From: Sphingomonas vulcanisoli
Lineage (GTDB): Bacteria; Pseudomonadota; Alphaproteobacteria; Sphingomonadales; Sphingomonadaceae
DNA: 64,000 nt
Assembly (NCBI RefSeq): GCF_011761305.1
Contig: NZ_JAAOZC010000011.1
Span: 33,550-97,549, forward strand
Direction of reading: 5' to 3'
In this document: in pieces, positions 26,592 to 36,009 of the stretch
How positions within the stretch are numbered: position 1 is the first letter of the stretch
How the letters are laid out: every line of letters begins with the position of its first letter
Notes under the pieces: model-generated
The model's input: only the letters and a program-made list of their open reading frames with translations
Told to the model about the DNA's origin: nothing
The model's database searches: none
Translations under genes and position numbers: made by a program

Positions 26592-29171
26592 TCAATTGCG
26601 CCGCACCCACTGCGCGGTGGCGACATCTGCAATCACCGGACGGACCTCGCGCGTCCGGACTTTCGCGTACCAATCATCCAAAGACCCGATGCGATGGTCC
26701 GCCACGGGCAGATGTATCAGCAGCGGATTGTAAAATGGATCACCCGCGATCAACATATCGGACCAGCGGGCAGCAAATCTCCTCCCATCCTCCGGATGGT
26801 GAATTTGTTTCGTCCGCGCTCGCGTCGCGGATTCATGATGATAGAGCACCGCGTAAGGGTCATTCAGGATTTTATAGCCAAGCGATCCGATACGCATCGA
26901 AAGATCGGTATCGTTATATCCGATCTCCAGCGTCTCGTCGAAACCTCCGACAGCTTCGAAGATCTTCCTTGGCACCATCATGCAGGCACCTGTGACCGCG
27001 GTATAATCGCGGGTGCACACGAGCATCACGTTGTAGCCCAAATTGCGCTGCCCGTTCACCCGGAAAGGCAAGAATTTGTGGGCATGATCCACAAGGTCGC
27101 CCAGCCCCAAGACAACTCCGGCATGCTGAATGGTATCATCGCTGTAGAGCAAGGTCGCACCAGCGACGCCGACGTCGCCACGCGCGCACAACGAGCGCAG
27201 ACGTTCGAGCCAGCCCGGCTCGATCGCTTCGATATCGTTGTTCATAAAGACAATGTTATCGTATCCCGCTCCGGCCTGGCGTACGGCGTAATTGTTCATC
27301 TTTGCATAGTTGAACGGCCCACTAAACGGAATGATCTTTAGCTTGTCACGCAGACTATTGAGGTAAGACTTTGTCTTCGGGTCTTTTGAGTCGTGATCAA
27401 TGATGAGAATGTCTACTTTTTGCCCGGCAGTCGTTGCCCATATTGATTCAATGCAGGTCTTCAGAAGATTATAGCCATCCTTTGTAGGTATCACGATCAA
27501 GGTCGATTGATCGGTATCCGCGAAATTGATTTTGTAAGTGTTATAGTTCGGACCCTCTGCTGCAGCGCCCGAATAGCCCATACGCCCCAAATGGCCCGTC
27601 AACGCCTTCAACATAGCGGCAGTGACGAGGCTCTTCTTCTGATGTCCCGTACTGCTGTCATGCGTGCGCCAGCGATACAAGACAGATGGTACGTGCGTCA
27701 CTTTCTCGGATTTTTCGATCGCACGCAAAATGAAATCGACATCAGCGGAGATTTGCATTGTTTCGTCGAGCCCGTTCAGACTGCGGGCTACGGCGCTTTT
27801 CAGACAAACAAAGTGCACAAAATAAGGATGAGAAAGATAATAATCATGCGAAAAGGCACAGCGGGCGGCAACGTGCCGGATGACATTGATATTTTCACCC
27901 GTTATCGCTTCGTCTGAATAGATTAACTCGGCACCATCGGTATTGGCGGCTCCTAGCATTCTGTAGACGGCATCAGGCTCAAGATAATCATCATGATCCA
28001 TGAATGCGATATAGTCCCCTGTCGCTACGGCAATGCCTGCATTGGTCGCTTTCGCGATCCCGACGTTTTCATCTAGAAACACGGAAAGGATGCGGGGATC
28101 GCGCCGTGAATACTCAGTGAGCATTTCACGAACTTCCGCTTCGGACGAAGCATCGTCGACACATATCAGTTCCCAAGCGTCACACCATTGGTCCAACACA
28201 CTGTCGAGCGCTTCACGAAGCCAATCCAAGGGCGTATTGTAGACGGGCATTACGATAGATAGCTTGAGATCGCCGCAAGCACGTATTGCAAAGGCCTTGA
28301 CCACCGCGAGTTCGGCGGCGTGCATCCGTGCTTTGCGCTGAAGCCACCTCTTCATCTCATGCGGCGGAGCGATTGTTATGGGCGATCCTGCAAGTTCCTG
28401 ACCTGTGTGCAGGGAGCGAACATTAATCTTGACTTCGTCAACGCTGCTGAAATCGATAGGCAACTCTACCTCGAATCCCGAAAAGGGCGGCGCAAGCGCC
28501 AAGGCAGCAACATCTCCGCGAAACGATTCTGCAATCGTTCTCGCGATCATATCGCCGTCTCGAAAAAAACCGAGTTCTACGGGACGGGTCGGATCATCAC
28601 GATCGACGGCCCAACCTGAAACTGACCAGCCCGTGACCTGATCGACACTTCCAACCGGAGCCGACCGCAACGCCGGCGAAAGGATATGCGTCGCCCCCAA
28701 CCGCAAGGTAGATACATCGGCAAAATCCCTTCTTCGTAACACCCGAAATTCTGGCGAGCTTAGTTCGGTGCGGGCGGCATCACTTGCCTCGATTTGCAGG
28801 CTTCGAAGATAGAAATCTGCGGAAGACGTCAGCAATCCCAATTTCTTATAGAAATGACCCAAATTCAAAAGCAGATCGGCATCATCGGGGATGATCGCCA
28901 ACGCCTTCAGATAGGCCGCTTCCGCATCCGCTAGATGATGGTTCTGCTTATGGGCATGCGCCAGTTGCACCCAAATCGCGAAATCCTCTGGGAAGGCCAG
29001 AAGATGGGCCTGATAGCCGTCTACGGCGCGCTGCCAATCCTGTGCGTCACGCGCGCGATCTCCAACGGTACGGTGCACCGACCGACGCGCCACATTCGGG
29101 GACATATCCGATCGATTCCCACCTTCTTGCTTAGACTTTTCCGAGTTACTGAATCGATTGAGCAAACCCAT
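26592..29171 (-). CDS. TPR protein with tandem GT2 glycosyltransferase domains
   Basis: The product is about 859 residues. Two or three TPR-like helical repeats occupy residues about 40-125 (DWQRAVDGYQAHLLAFPED, then ADAEAAYLKALAIIPDD). A first GT2 domain near 300-530 has LKLSIVMPVYNTP, CVDDASS and FMDHDDYLE. A second near 545-820 has TLIVIPTKDGYNLL, IIDHDSKD and FMNNDIEAI, with VTGACMMVPRKIF. Both metal-binding acidic motifs look intact, so two linkages are possible, as in bifunctional polymerising transferases. I chose ATG 29171 (MGLLNRFS). The open frame extends to 29558, but that would overlap the divergent gene; ATG 29262-29264 is an alternative. Confidence 0.8.
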   Translation of the reverse strand: MGLLNRFSNSEKSKQEGGNRSDMSPNVARRSVHRTVGDRARDAQDWQRAVDGYQAHLLAFPEDFAIWVQLAHAHKQNHHLADAEAAYLKALAIIPDDADLLLNLGHFYKKLGLLTSSADFYLRSLQIEASDAARTELSSPEFRVLRRRDFADVSTLRLGATHILSPALRSAPVGSVDQVTGWSVSGWAVDRDDPTRPVELGFFRDGDMIARTIAESFRGDVAALALAPPFSGFEVELPIDFSSVDEVKINVRSLHTGQELAGSPITIAPPHEMKRWLQRKARMHAAELAVVKAFAIRACGDLKLSIVMPVYNTPLDWLREALDSVLDQWCDAWELICVDDASSEAEVREMLTEYSRRDPRILSVFLDENVGIAKATNAGIAVATGDYIAFMDHDDYLEPDAVYRMLGAANTDGAELIYSDEAITGENINVIRHVAARCAFSHDYYLSHPYFVHFVCLKSAVARSLNGLDETMQISADVDFILRAIEKSEKVTHVPSVLYRWRTHDSSTGHQKKSLVTAAMLKALTGHLGRMGYSGAAAEGPNYNTYKINFADTDQSTLIVIPTKDGYNLLKTCIESIWATTAGQKVDILIIDHDSKDPKTKSYLNSLRDKLKIIPFSGPFNYAKMNNYAVRQAGAGYDNIVFMNNDIEAIEPGWLERLRSLCARGDVGVAGATLLYSDDTIQHAGVVLGLGDLVDHAHKFLPFRVNGQRNLGYNVMLVCTRDYTAVTGACMMVPRKIFEAVGGFDETLEIGYNDTDLSMRIGSLGYKILNDPYAVLYHHESATRARTKQIHHPEDGRRFAARWSDMLIAGDPFYNPLLIHLPVADHRIGSLDDWYAKVRTREVRPVIADVATAQWVRRN

Positions 29172-29338
29172 AACGGAAAGCGGTCCTTGGTCGATGCGTT
29201 CGCGGCGACATGCCCAGCCCCCGCCGGAAGCGCAAGTGGTTAACCCCGACTTAAGGCTCGCCATACGTCCCTCTTTATGGCAATCGCTGAACCGTGTGGT
29301 CCTTCTCTTTTTGGCGGCGCAAGGTGCGCGTAGGCCCG

Positions 29339-31399
29339 ATGATTTCCGCAGCGGATGCGGCGAGAGACGAACGAGAGTGGGGGAAGGCCGCTGATCTCTA
29401 TCGAACGATTGTCGGGCACCAACCGCGATTGCCGCACATTTGGATGCAGCTCGGTCACGCCTTAGGCGAACTGGGTCAAGCCGAAGCGGCCGAAGGCGCT
29501 TATCGTCAAGCCATCGCTTTAAACGATCATGATGCGTGGCTTCATATCGGCAATGCATTGCGCGCGCAAAGCCGTACTGCCGAAGCGGCGGCGGCTTACA
29601 GCCGCGCGCTTGAGAACAAGCCTGAATCTTTGGAGATCGTCCGCAGCCTGATTGCGCTCGGCGCGACTGAACATCTCTCCTACGCGACCATGGGCGCTAT
29701 CCGCCAGACCTTGCTCGATCGGCGCGCGTCTCTTCTCAGCCAGCTGGAAGAGACCGAGCTCGATATTGCGCGGGCCGGTATCGTTCCCTTGCAAGACTAT
29801 GCCACGTTCCGAGATGAGCATTCCGTCCCCGCAGCGCCGCTTGCTCGCGATTTGACGATCCATGTTTTGATCGACGCTCGCGGCGCGGTTCCCGCTTTTC
29901 TGAAATCAACACTAACCTCGTTAAAGGCTCAAAAGATCGAAAGTTGGACCGCTTGGATACTGGCGACGCAGGACATCAGCGCCCATCCCATCGCTAGCGA
30001 GGCTTTGATCGACGAGCGATTCCATTTTGTGGACGAGATGGACGACATCGCACATCTGCGCGGCGGCAATGTTTTGCTGTTGCAAGCGGGTGTGACATTC
30101 GATCCGCAAGCGCTCGCTTGGCTCGCTTTTGCCGTCGAGACCTTCGACAGTGGCATGCTCTATGCGGACCATGATCATGGAATTGAGCGCTGGTCATCGT
30201 CGGTGCTGCGAAGCGATCCGCACCTGTACTGGACACACGACCGATATTTTCTGGCAGACTGCAAGGAGGGACCAGCCTTTCTGTGGCTAAAGGAATTTGG
30301 GGCGGACGCCTTATCCGAACTCATACGCACTTCGGTTGATCAGGTGATCCGATCGCACACAACATCCTCCGCAGGGGGATTACATATTCCGCTGATTCTC
30401 TCGACGATCATATCGCTGCCTGAGCTTGCGGAAAGAGGACTGCCCGACCCTGCTGTGCCAGATCGTAACCGCGCGGCACCGGCGCCGCAATTTGATGCCG
30501 GTCCTGAAAGAATAGCGGTCGTTATTCCGACCAGGGATTCGCTCGGAATGTTGCAATGTGCGATTGATAGCATACAAAAAAGAGCAAGGCAGCCCAATCT
30601 TCTTGACATCGTAATCGTCGATAACCGGTCTTGTCAAGACGATATCAAATCGTATTTCGCGTCGAATGCGCGACATCCTACTTTTTGTGTGATCGATTTC
30701 GACGAGCCTTTTAACTGGTCACGCGCCAACAACTTGGCATGCCGGTATCTGACACAGGACATCGTCGTTTTTGCTAATAACGATATCGAAATGCTCACCG
30801 ATGGCTGGGACGACGCGATACGCATTGATTTGCAAGATCTTCAAGTCGGGGTCGTCGGCGCGCGCCTGCTATATGCTGACGAAACGGTTCAGCATGGAGG
30901 CATCGTTTTCGGTCAAGGCGAGGGCCTGCCGCTGCACGAGGCTATGAAAAGAGCGCGCACCGAAGAGGGCCCCTCCGGCCGTTTCAAAACGAAGCATCGC
31001 ACCGCGGCTGTTACTGGCGCGTTTTTTTCAATCCGCAGAGAACTGTTCAAATCCATCGGCGGATTTAACGAAGAGCTTGCTGTCGCCTATAATGACGTCG
31101 AGCTATGCTTTAGACTGCGGAGTGCTGGTTATGCCATTCTGTATCAGCCGGCGATCGAGCTATTCCATTTCGAAAGCGCGACCCGGGGACAGAACACAAC
31201 CCGCTCCGACATCGCCTGGGACCATCGCGAACGGATGGGACTGAGCATGCTCTATCCGTCCGCGATGGCGCACGATCCTAGCGTTAATCCGCAATGGGCG
31301 AAGCCCCCCCCCCCTTTCACCGCTCTTCGGGATCCCCCGCTATCGCAGATTGTGGATTATATGATCCGAGGTTCCCGCGCCGATCCGTGGGCGCCCTAA
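29339..31399 (+). CDS. TPR protein with degenerate plus intact GT2 domains
   Basis: This 686-residue protein is divergent from, and organised like, the preceding tandem GT2 protein. TPR-like repeats lie at about 5-110 (ADLYRTIVGHQPRLPHIWMQLG, shown here in part), followed by a region near 165-330 that looks like a worn-down GT2 domain without an obvious DxD. An intact GT2 domain spans about 390-650 with IAVVIPTRDS, IVDNRS, FANNDIEML and VTGAFFSIRRELF. An 11-base C run at 31304-31314 lies in codons 656-659. The ATG at 29339 is preferred; a GTG at 29294 is also in frame. It ends convergently with kpsD. Confidence 0.78.
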   Translation: MISAADAARDEREWGKAADLYRTIVGHQPRLPHIWMQLGHALGELGQAEAAEGAYRQAIALNDHDAWLHIGNALRAQSRTAEAAAAYSRALENKPESLEIVRSLIALGATEHLSYATMGAIRQTLLDRRASLLSQLEETELDIARAGIVPLQDYATFRDEHSVPAAPLARDLTIHVLIDARGAVPAFLKSTLTSLKAQKIESWTAWILATQDISAHPIASEALIDERFHFVDEMDDIAHLRGGNVLLLQAGVTFDPQALAWLAFAVETFDSGMLYADHDHGIERWSSSVLRSDPHLYWTHDRYFLADCKEGPAFLWLKEFGADALSELIRTSVDQVIRSHTTSSAGGLHIPLILSTIISLPELAERGLPDPAVPDRNRAAPAPQFDAGPERIAVVIPTRDSLGMLQCAIDSIQKRARQPNLLDIVIVDNRSCQDDIKSYFASNARHPTFCVIDFDEPFNWSRANNLACRYLTQDIVVFANNDIEMLTDGWDDAIRIDLQDLQVGVVGARLLYADETVQHGGIVFGQGEGLPLHEAMKRARTEEGPSGRFKTKHRTAAVTGAFFSIRRELFKSIGGFNEELAVAYNDVELCFRLRSAGYAILYQPAIELFHFESATRGQNTTRSDIAWDHRERMGLSMLYPSAMAHDPSVNPQWAKPPPPFTALRDPPLSQIVDYMIRGSRADPWAP
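31304..31314 (+). repeat. Homopolymeric C11 tract inside a glycosyltransferase gene
   Basis: Eleven consecutive C residues encode four prolines near the 3' end of the TPR/GT2 gene. A one-base gain would shift the frame into one that stays open to 31512, replacing the last 27 residues with a longer tail. A one-base loss reaches a stop soon after. Long C runs are typical slippage sites for phase variation. Confidence 0.7.
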
Positions 31400-31486
31400 G
31401 GGAAGCCTACCCCAATCGGCATTGCTGTAGCGCAGGTGGACCAACTGGCTGTCAAACATCCGCTGACCGCGTCGGATTTCCAGAGT

Positions 31487-32662
31487 TTATTGGGTCAGAA
31501 CTTTGGCAGTGACAGCCGGTGTGAATAACTGGTTAATGATAGAAATCAGCTTCGCAGGCTGGTTTGCGGCTGCGTTCGCGAAGTAGATAATATCCTTATC
31601 GTGGACAGCGAACCGTTGGGCATAGAAATAGCTGGCGGGCTTCAACATGTTCAGCCGATAAATCATGGGTTGTTCATGGCTCGGATCGTTGGCGGGCCGA
31701 ACGTACCGAAAGATGAAAATAGCCGATGGGTCCGCTTGGCCATCCGACGGGCCCGACGCGCGGGCGATTGCTTCGGCCAGCGATGTCTCGCCCACCTCGA
31801 ACGGAATTTGCGAAACCTTCCCCGTGGCACCCAGGATCACGAAGGATCGCGGATGTTTGACTAACTCAACTCGGTCGCCAGGGTTGAGAACGATATCGTC
31901 GGGTGATCCGGCTTCGATTCGGCCAAGCCGCTCCTCCATGGACCGCGAGCCGCGATTGACGCGAACGATCGTGTCCTCCGAAGAATAGACCGCGCCGCCT
32001 GCCAGAGCGATGGCGTCGAGCAGACGCTCCCTTTGCAGCGTCAGCATCATTCGGCCCGCCTTATGAACGTCGCCACTGACATATACCGTATTGCTGACAT
32101 TCTCTCGCGCGAAAACCACGGCCTGCGGGTTTTGAGACAGACCGCGTAAATTCTTGACGATCATGGCCTGGATTTCGGTCGTAGTATGGCCGGCCGCCTT
32201 TACGGCTCCTACATATGGCAGCGTAATCATGCCCTGCTGATCGACCACGACCCGATCAAAGGTTTCCCCTCGCGCAGACGGATCGAACGTATCCGAAGCC
32301 GCGCGGTTTACGCCGAATAGACCGACACCAACCTCGTACACGCCGATCCCCAATACATCGCCTGGACCGATCAGGTCGTTTCGGCCATCCTGTGCCAATG
32401 TACGCAACGTGGGGCGCGTCGTGTCGTCGAGCACCTGCTGCTCTGCGATATCGGCCAGCGTCGACGGCCCGACCTCCTCGAGCTTGAAACCGATCGGATT
32501 GTCATGCTTTGCGCCGCTCGTGATCGCGTGGGCCGTAGGACCGCTTGCCGGAAGGGTGGCGCACCCTTGAACCATTAAGGCAAGCACTGAAATCGACACG
32601 CACGAAACGCGGGTGCGGCGCTTCGACCGATCGAAGCGGGCAGGTTCAATCATTCTCAACAT
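31487..32662 (-). CDS. kpsD: Capsule polysaccharide export outer-membrane lipoprotein, KpsD/CtrA/BexD type
   Basis: This protein of about 391 residues belongs to the outer-membrane polysaccharide export family. A lipoprotein signal (VSISVLALMVQGC) places the lipidated cysteine near residue 34. The polysaccharide-export (PES) domain follows with LIGPGDVLGIGVYEVG and VDQQGMITLPYVGAVKAAG. Soluble ligand-binding (SLBB-like) segments come next, with VYVSGDVHKAGRMMLT and FVILGATGKVSQIPF. It forms the channel through which capsule crosses the outer membrane. Start is uncertain: ATG 32662 and 32653 are both suitable, and ATG 32737 would overlap kpsT. It is downstream of kpsT on the same strand. Confidence 0.9.
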   Translation of the reverse strand: MLRMIEPARFDRSKRRTRVSCVSISVLALMVQGCATLPASGPTAHAITSGAKHDNPIGFKLEEVGPSTLADIAEQQVLDDTTRPTLRTLAQDGRNDLIGPGDVLGIGVYEVGVGLFGVNRAASDTFDPSARGETFDRVVVDQQGMITLPYVGAVKAAGHTTTEIQAMIVKNLRGLSQNPQAVVFARENVSNTVYVSGDVHKAGRMMLTLQRERLLDAIALAGGAVYSSEDTIVRVNRGSRSMEERLGRIEAGSPDDIVLNPGDRVELVKHPRSFVILGATGKVSQIPFEVGETSLAEAIARASGPSDGQADPSAIFIFRYVRPANDPSHEQPMIYRLNMLKPASYFYAQRFAVHDKDIIYFANAAANQPAKLISIINQLFTPAVTAKVLTQ

Positions 32663-32699
32663 CCAATCAGACAATCGGCCGATATTTTTGGGTTGCGGC

Positions 32700-33362
32700 T
32701 TAGGCAGCGCGCATCTGCAACCTGTGGTGAACGTCATTCGCTTCTTCGATCGTATCGTAAAAGATCAGACTGCCATCATAGACCACCGCGCCCCGCTTAC
32801 AATATTGCCTCAGAACACCGGGATCATGGGAGGTCATAATCAGCGTTGCATTGTCGCGGCGATGCATCAGCTCTTGCTCGCAACGGGCGCGGAAGCGTTC
32901 ATCACCAGCTGCAGTCACTTCGTCGATCAGGTAACAATCAAAATCGACTGCCAATGAAACACCAAACGCAAGGCGTGCGCCCATGCCCGCAGAATAGGTA
33001 TGCACAGGCTGATGAAGATAGGGGCCGAGCTGGGCGAAGTCCTCGACGAACTGTATCACCTTATCTTCGGGCTGGTCGTAGATGCGCGCAATGAAACGCA
33101 CGTTATCGGCGCCGGTTAGGCTCGATTGGAAGCAGCTTGTATATCCAATCGGCCAGGACGTGGTCATATTTCGAGTCACGATGCCTGTGGTAGGCACTTC
33201 AACACCTGCAATCAAACGCATCAGGGTGGATTTGCCGGCGCCGTTAGCGCCGCAGATACCGATGCTTTCTCCGGCAAGGATCTCGAAGTTCAGCAAATTG
33301 AACACATGTTTATGGAACCTACCGATGTGATACACCTTAGACACGTTCTTAAAAACGATCAT
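32700..33362 (-). CDS. kpsT: Capsule export ABC transporter ATPase, KpsT type
   Basis: This 220-residue ATPase powers capsule export together with KpsM. It has the Walker A motif GANGAGKST near residue 38, the ABC signature region YSAGMGARLAFG near 133 and Walker B CYLIDEV near 152, followed by a switch histidine in MTSHD. The short length and lack of a C-terminal carbohydrate-binding domain match KpsT/BexA/CtrD rather than Wzt. It is directly upstream of kpsD, but its permease partner kpsM is about 29 kb away on the opposite strand. The 182 bases to the divergent GT4 gene should hold promoters for both directions. Confidence 0.93.
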   Translation of the reverse strand: MIVFKNVSKVYHIGRFHKHVFNLLNFEILAGESIGICGANGAGKSTLMRLIAGVEVPTTGIVTRNMTTSWPIGYTSCFQSSLTGADNVRFIARIYDQPEDKVIQFVEDFAQLGPYLHQPVHTYSAGMGARLAFGVSLAVDFDCYLIDEVTAAGDERFRARCEQELMHRRDNATLIMTSHDPGVLRQYCKRGAVVYDGSLIFYDTIEEANDVHHRLQMRAA

Positions 33363-33544
33363 CGATCAACACCTTGCGGATAACCGAGCGTCGGCCCCGT
33401 TTACGCTTGCGCGATATCCGCATTGGGCGAGGCAGGCAACGCCGATGCGATGGCGTAATACAGGTTGCTAGTTAGAACATTCCGGCGTGCTTGCGGGCCC
33501 TAGCCGAATGACTTACCGGGGCGGCATGCACGGGACACTGGCGA

Positions 33545-34888
33545 TTGGCTAAGTTTCATATCGGGATAGACGGTTTCAATTTGGCGATGCCACAGGGAAC
33601 CGGCGTCGCCACTTACGCCTTTACCCTCGCAGAAACCCTAAGGGGCGCGGGGCACCGGACCTCTGGTATTTTCGGACTCGACGTCGGTAAAGATCGCGAT
33701 AATCGCGAAGTGCTGTTCTTTGATCGCTTCGGACGCCCCGAGCCCAAAACAAAGACCCGCGCTCAACTGCGGCGCGAAGACCGCGAACTTTGGCAACGCA
33801 CGCTGCTGCCCTTTCGCGATCGCCACGCCCTGGATGTACCCCTATCCGGCCGTGTCGAATGGTCAACCTTGTCGGACAGAATGCCGCGGTTCGATCAACT
33901 TGCGAGCTTTCCGCGGCTGTTCGACATCGCATTCCGTTATTTCGCGCGTCACGGCAAAATGCTTCGCCTCAATGTTCCGTCACCACCGGATATCATGCAC
34001 TGGACCTATCCCGTGCCCATTGAACTGGCCGGGGCGCGCAACGTCTATACTTTGCATGACCTAGTACCGCTGAAGCTTCCGTTCACGACGCTAGATTCGA
34101 AGGTTTTTTACAGCGCGGTCCTAAAAGTCTGCGCCGAAAGTTCATATCATATCTGCACGGTTTCAGAGGCGAGCAAGGCAGATATTTGCGCCGAGCTAGG
34201 CCTTGGCGAGGAACGCGTCACCAACACCTATCAGCATGCACCGCTTCCGGAGCGCGCGCTGACCAGCACCCCCGCCGAAGATGCCGAAATGATCGAAGGG
34301 ATCTTCGGTCTGCCACCAAAAGGATTTTTTTTGTTTTTCGGGGCTATCGAACCGAAGAAGAATATCGGGCGCTTGATCGAGGCTCATCTCTCTAATAACA
34401 GCAGCACGCCCCTCATCATCGTCGGCGGCCGCGCTTGGCAGAGTGAAGGCGAACTCAAGCTGCTGCAGGGTTCGGACAGTGTTTCGACCATTTATAGCCG
34501 CAATCTTTCGGAGCGCGTCGGACGGTTGGACTATTTGCCGCGCGAACTGCTGATCCGTTTGATCAGGGCCGCGCGTGCGGTTGTATTTCCATCGCTTTAC
34601 GAAGGGTTCGGGCTTCCAGTGGTCGAGGCTATGACGCTTGGCACGCCAGTCCTCACTTCGAATACCAGTTGCCTGCCGGAAATCGCGGGCAAAGCCGCCC
34701 TGTTGGCCGATCCATACGATGTACGCTCGATTGCCGCCGGTTTGCGACGGTTGGACGATGACGCTGATCTGCGCGCGAGATTATCTGCCGCCGGCTTAGA
34801 GCGGGCAAAACTGTTTTCGCGAAAACGATACCTGCAACGGCTAGAAGCCATGTATGCCAACATTCTGACGCCCAGCCACCGCTCATAA
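33545..34888 (+). CDS. Glycosyltransferase family 4
   Basis: This 447-residue GT-B transferase starts FHIGIDGFNLAMPQGTGVATYAFTL, a typical N-terminal acceptor-site region with the Gly-rich GTGVATY loop. The C-terminal domain has FFLFFGAIEPKKNIGRLI, then FPSLYEGFGLPVVEAMT (E-x7-E signature) and VLTSNTSCLPEIAG. A TTG start at 33545 is chosen since the conserved N-terminal motif begins immediately; the next ATG (33587) would cut into it. A T8 run at 34325-34332 encodes FF and is a minor slippage-prone site. It resembles the GT4 at 38.9 kb in N-terminal organisation. Confidence 0.86.
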   Translation: MAKFHIGIDGFNLAMPQGTGVATYAFTLAETLRGAGHRTSGIFGLDVGKDRDNREVLFFDRFGRPEPKTKTRAQLRREDRELWQRTLLPFRDRHALDVPLSGRVEWSTLSDRMPRFDQLASFPRLFDIAFRYFARHGKMLRLNVPSPPDIMHWTYPVPIELAGARNVYTLHDLVPLKLPFTTLDSKVFYSAVLKVCAESSYHICTVSEASKADICAELGLGEERVTNTYQHAPLPERALTSTPAEDAEMIEGIFGLPPKGFFLFFGAIEPKKNIGRLIEAHLSNNSSTPLIIVGGRAWQSEGELKLLQGSDSVSTIYSRNLSERVGRLDYLPRELLIRLIRAARAVVFPSLYEGFGLPVVEAMTLGTPVLTSNTSCLPEIAGKAALLADPYDVRSIAAGLRRLDDDADLRARLSAAGLERAKLFSRKRYLQRLEAMYANILTPSHRS

Positions 34889-34906
34889 GAATGTAAGACT
34901 GATAGC

Positions 34907-36001
34907 ATGGAAGACGCCCACGACGAGCGCGACCTCGATCCCTATGGTGCTTTCCCCGATATGGTCAATCGGATCGCCGGCCTTCCCGGCAAGACGCCGT
35001 CGCATGAGCCGGGCTATGCGTTTCACACGCTCTATGTACCTGTATCAGCAGGCCTTCGTACCTTCATTGTCCGTTTCCACAATCTAAGGGCAACGGGCGG
35101 CACTTTAAATATGCGCGTGCATATGGTGCCGGCCGATGGAAGCGCACGTGCGAAGCTCGTGGACAGCGCGCGGATACCGCTGGAGCAGCTTGCCGAGGAG
35201 GGGATCACCCGAATTTCCTTCAACGGTTACCCCGGCATGCATTTCGCGCTGTATGGCACGATCGTCGGAAATGCTGATGTTTCGGCGGATGTCTGTCGCA
35301 TCACCGTTGATGGAGGCGACCCGCCAGCCACAAAAGCGACACGGGCTGACATCGCTGTGGCCGCTCCGAAGCTGCACGGCGTCGTCGGCCTATCGTCCGT
35401 GGAGCCCGCTACCCTGCGACAATGCACATCACAGGCCTGGACGTCCGAACCGCCGACAGAAGCTTATCTCGAGTGGGCGTCAGCGCTAGATCTGAAACAG
35501 CCGTTAACTCTGGAGAACTGGCCTGTCCTGTACCCATTGCTGGCGCTGGATCAATTCGGCTTTATAACGGAGAGTAAATCTCTTCTTTGGATTGGGCATG
35601 CTCCAGTAGGTCTCAGTTCGGCAGTCGCGGCTCGAGGCGCGACAATGCATCATATGAATCGGGAGGATGAAGCGGTAGCGCTGTCGGAAAGTTCCGGCCT
35701 CCCGCTTTTCGACAGCCTGTGCTCTGTGGATTATTTGACGAAGAGCGCAGACGAGCGCGCAGTCTTCTCACGCATCACTAGCCTGCTGGCCCACCTAAAA
35801 CCTGGCGGGATCGCGGTATATATCGTGTCGGCATCCCAAACAAACGCTCCGGAAGGCGCCCAAGAAGGCTTTCACGCGGGCGACTTCGAACGGTGGGCGC
35901 TCAATATGGTTGCGCACAGCCATCAGGTGGCACAACTCAAGCTGTCGTCGCTGAAGGGAGATAAGACAACCGTCCCATTCGCCTTCATCGTCAGGAAATA
36001 G
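34907..36001 (+). CDS. Protein of unknown function, possible methyltransferase-like C-terminal half
   Basis: This 364-residue protein follows the GT4 gene by 18 bases and is probably co-transcribed. I do not recognise a family. The N-terminal half (about 30-150) reads as a beta-rich domain with TLYVPVSAGLRTFIVRFHNL. The C-terminal half has SLLWIGHAPVGLSSAVAARG near 224 and LAHLKPGGIAVYIVSAS near 300, which resemble the order of strands in a class I methyltransferase, although the glycine-rich SAM loop is poor. There is no signal peptide or membrane helix. A role in capsule modification is inferred from position only. Confidence 0.6.
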   Translation: MEDAHDERDLDPYGAFPDMVNRIAGLPGKTPSHEPGYAFHTLYVPVSAGLRTFIVRFHNLRATGGTLNMRVHMVPADGSARAKLVDSARIPLEQLAEEGITRISFNGYPGMHFALYGTIVGNADVSADVCRITVDGGDPPATKATRADIAVAAPKLHGVVGLSSVEPATLRQCTSQAWTSEPPTEAYLEWASALDLKQPLTLENWPVLYPLLALDQFGFITESKSLLWIGHAPVGLSSAVAARGATMHHMNREDEAVALSESSGLPLFDSLCSVDYLTKSADERAVFSRITSLLAHLKPGGIAVYIVSASQTNAPEGAQEGFHAGDFERWALNMVAHSHQVAQLKLSSLKGDKTTVPFAFIVRK

Positions 36002-36009
36002 CGCGACGT

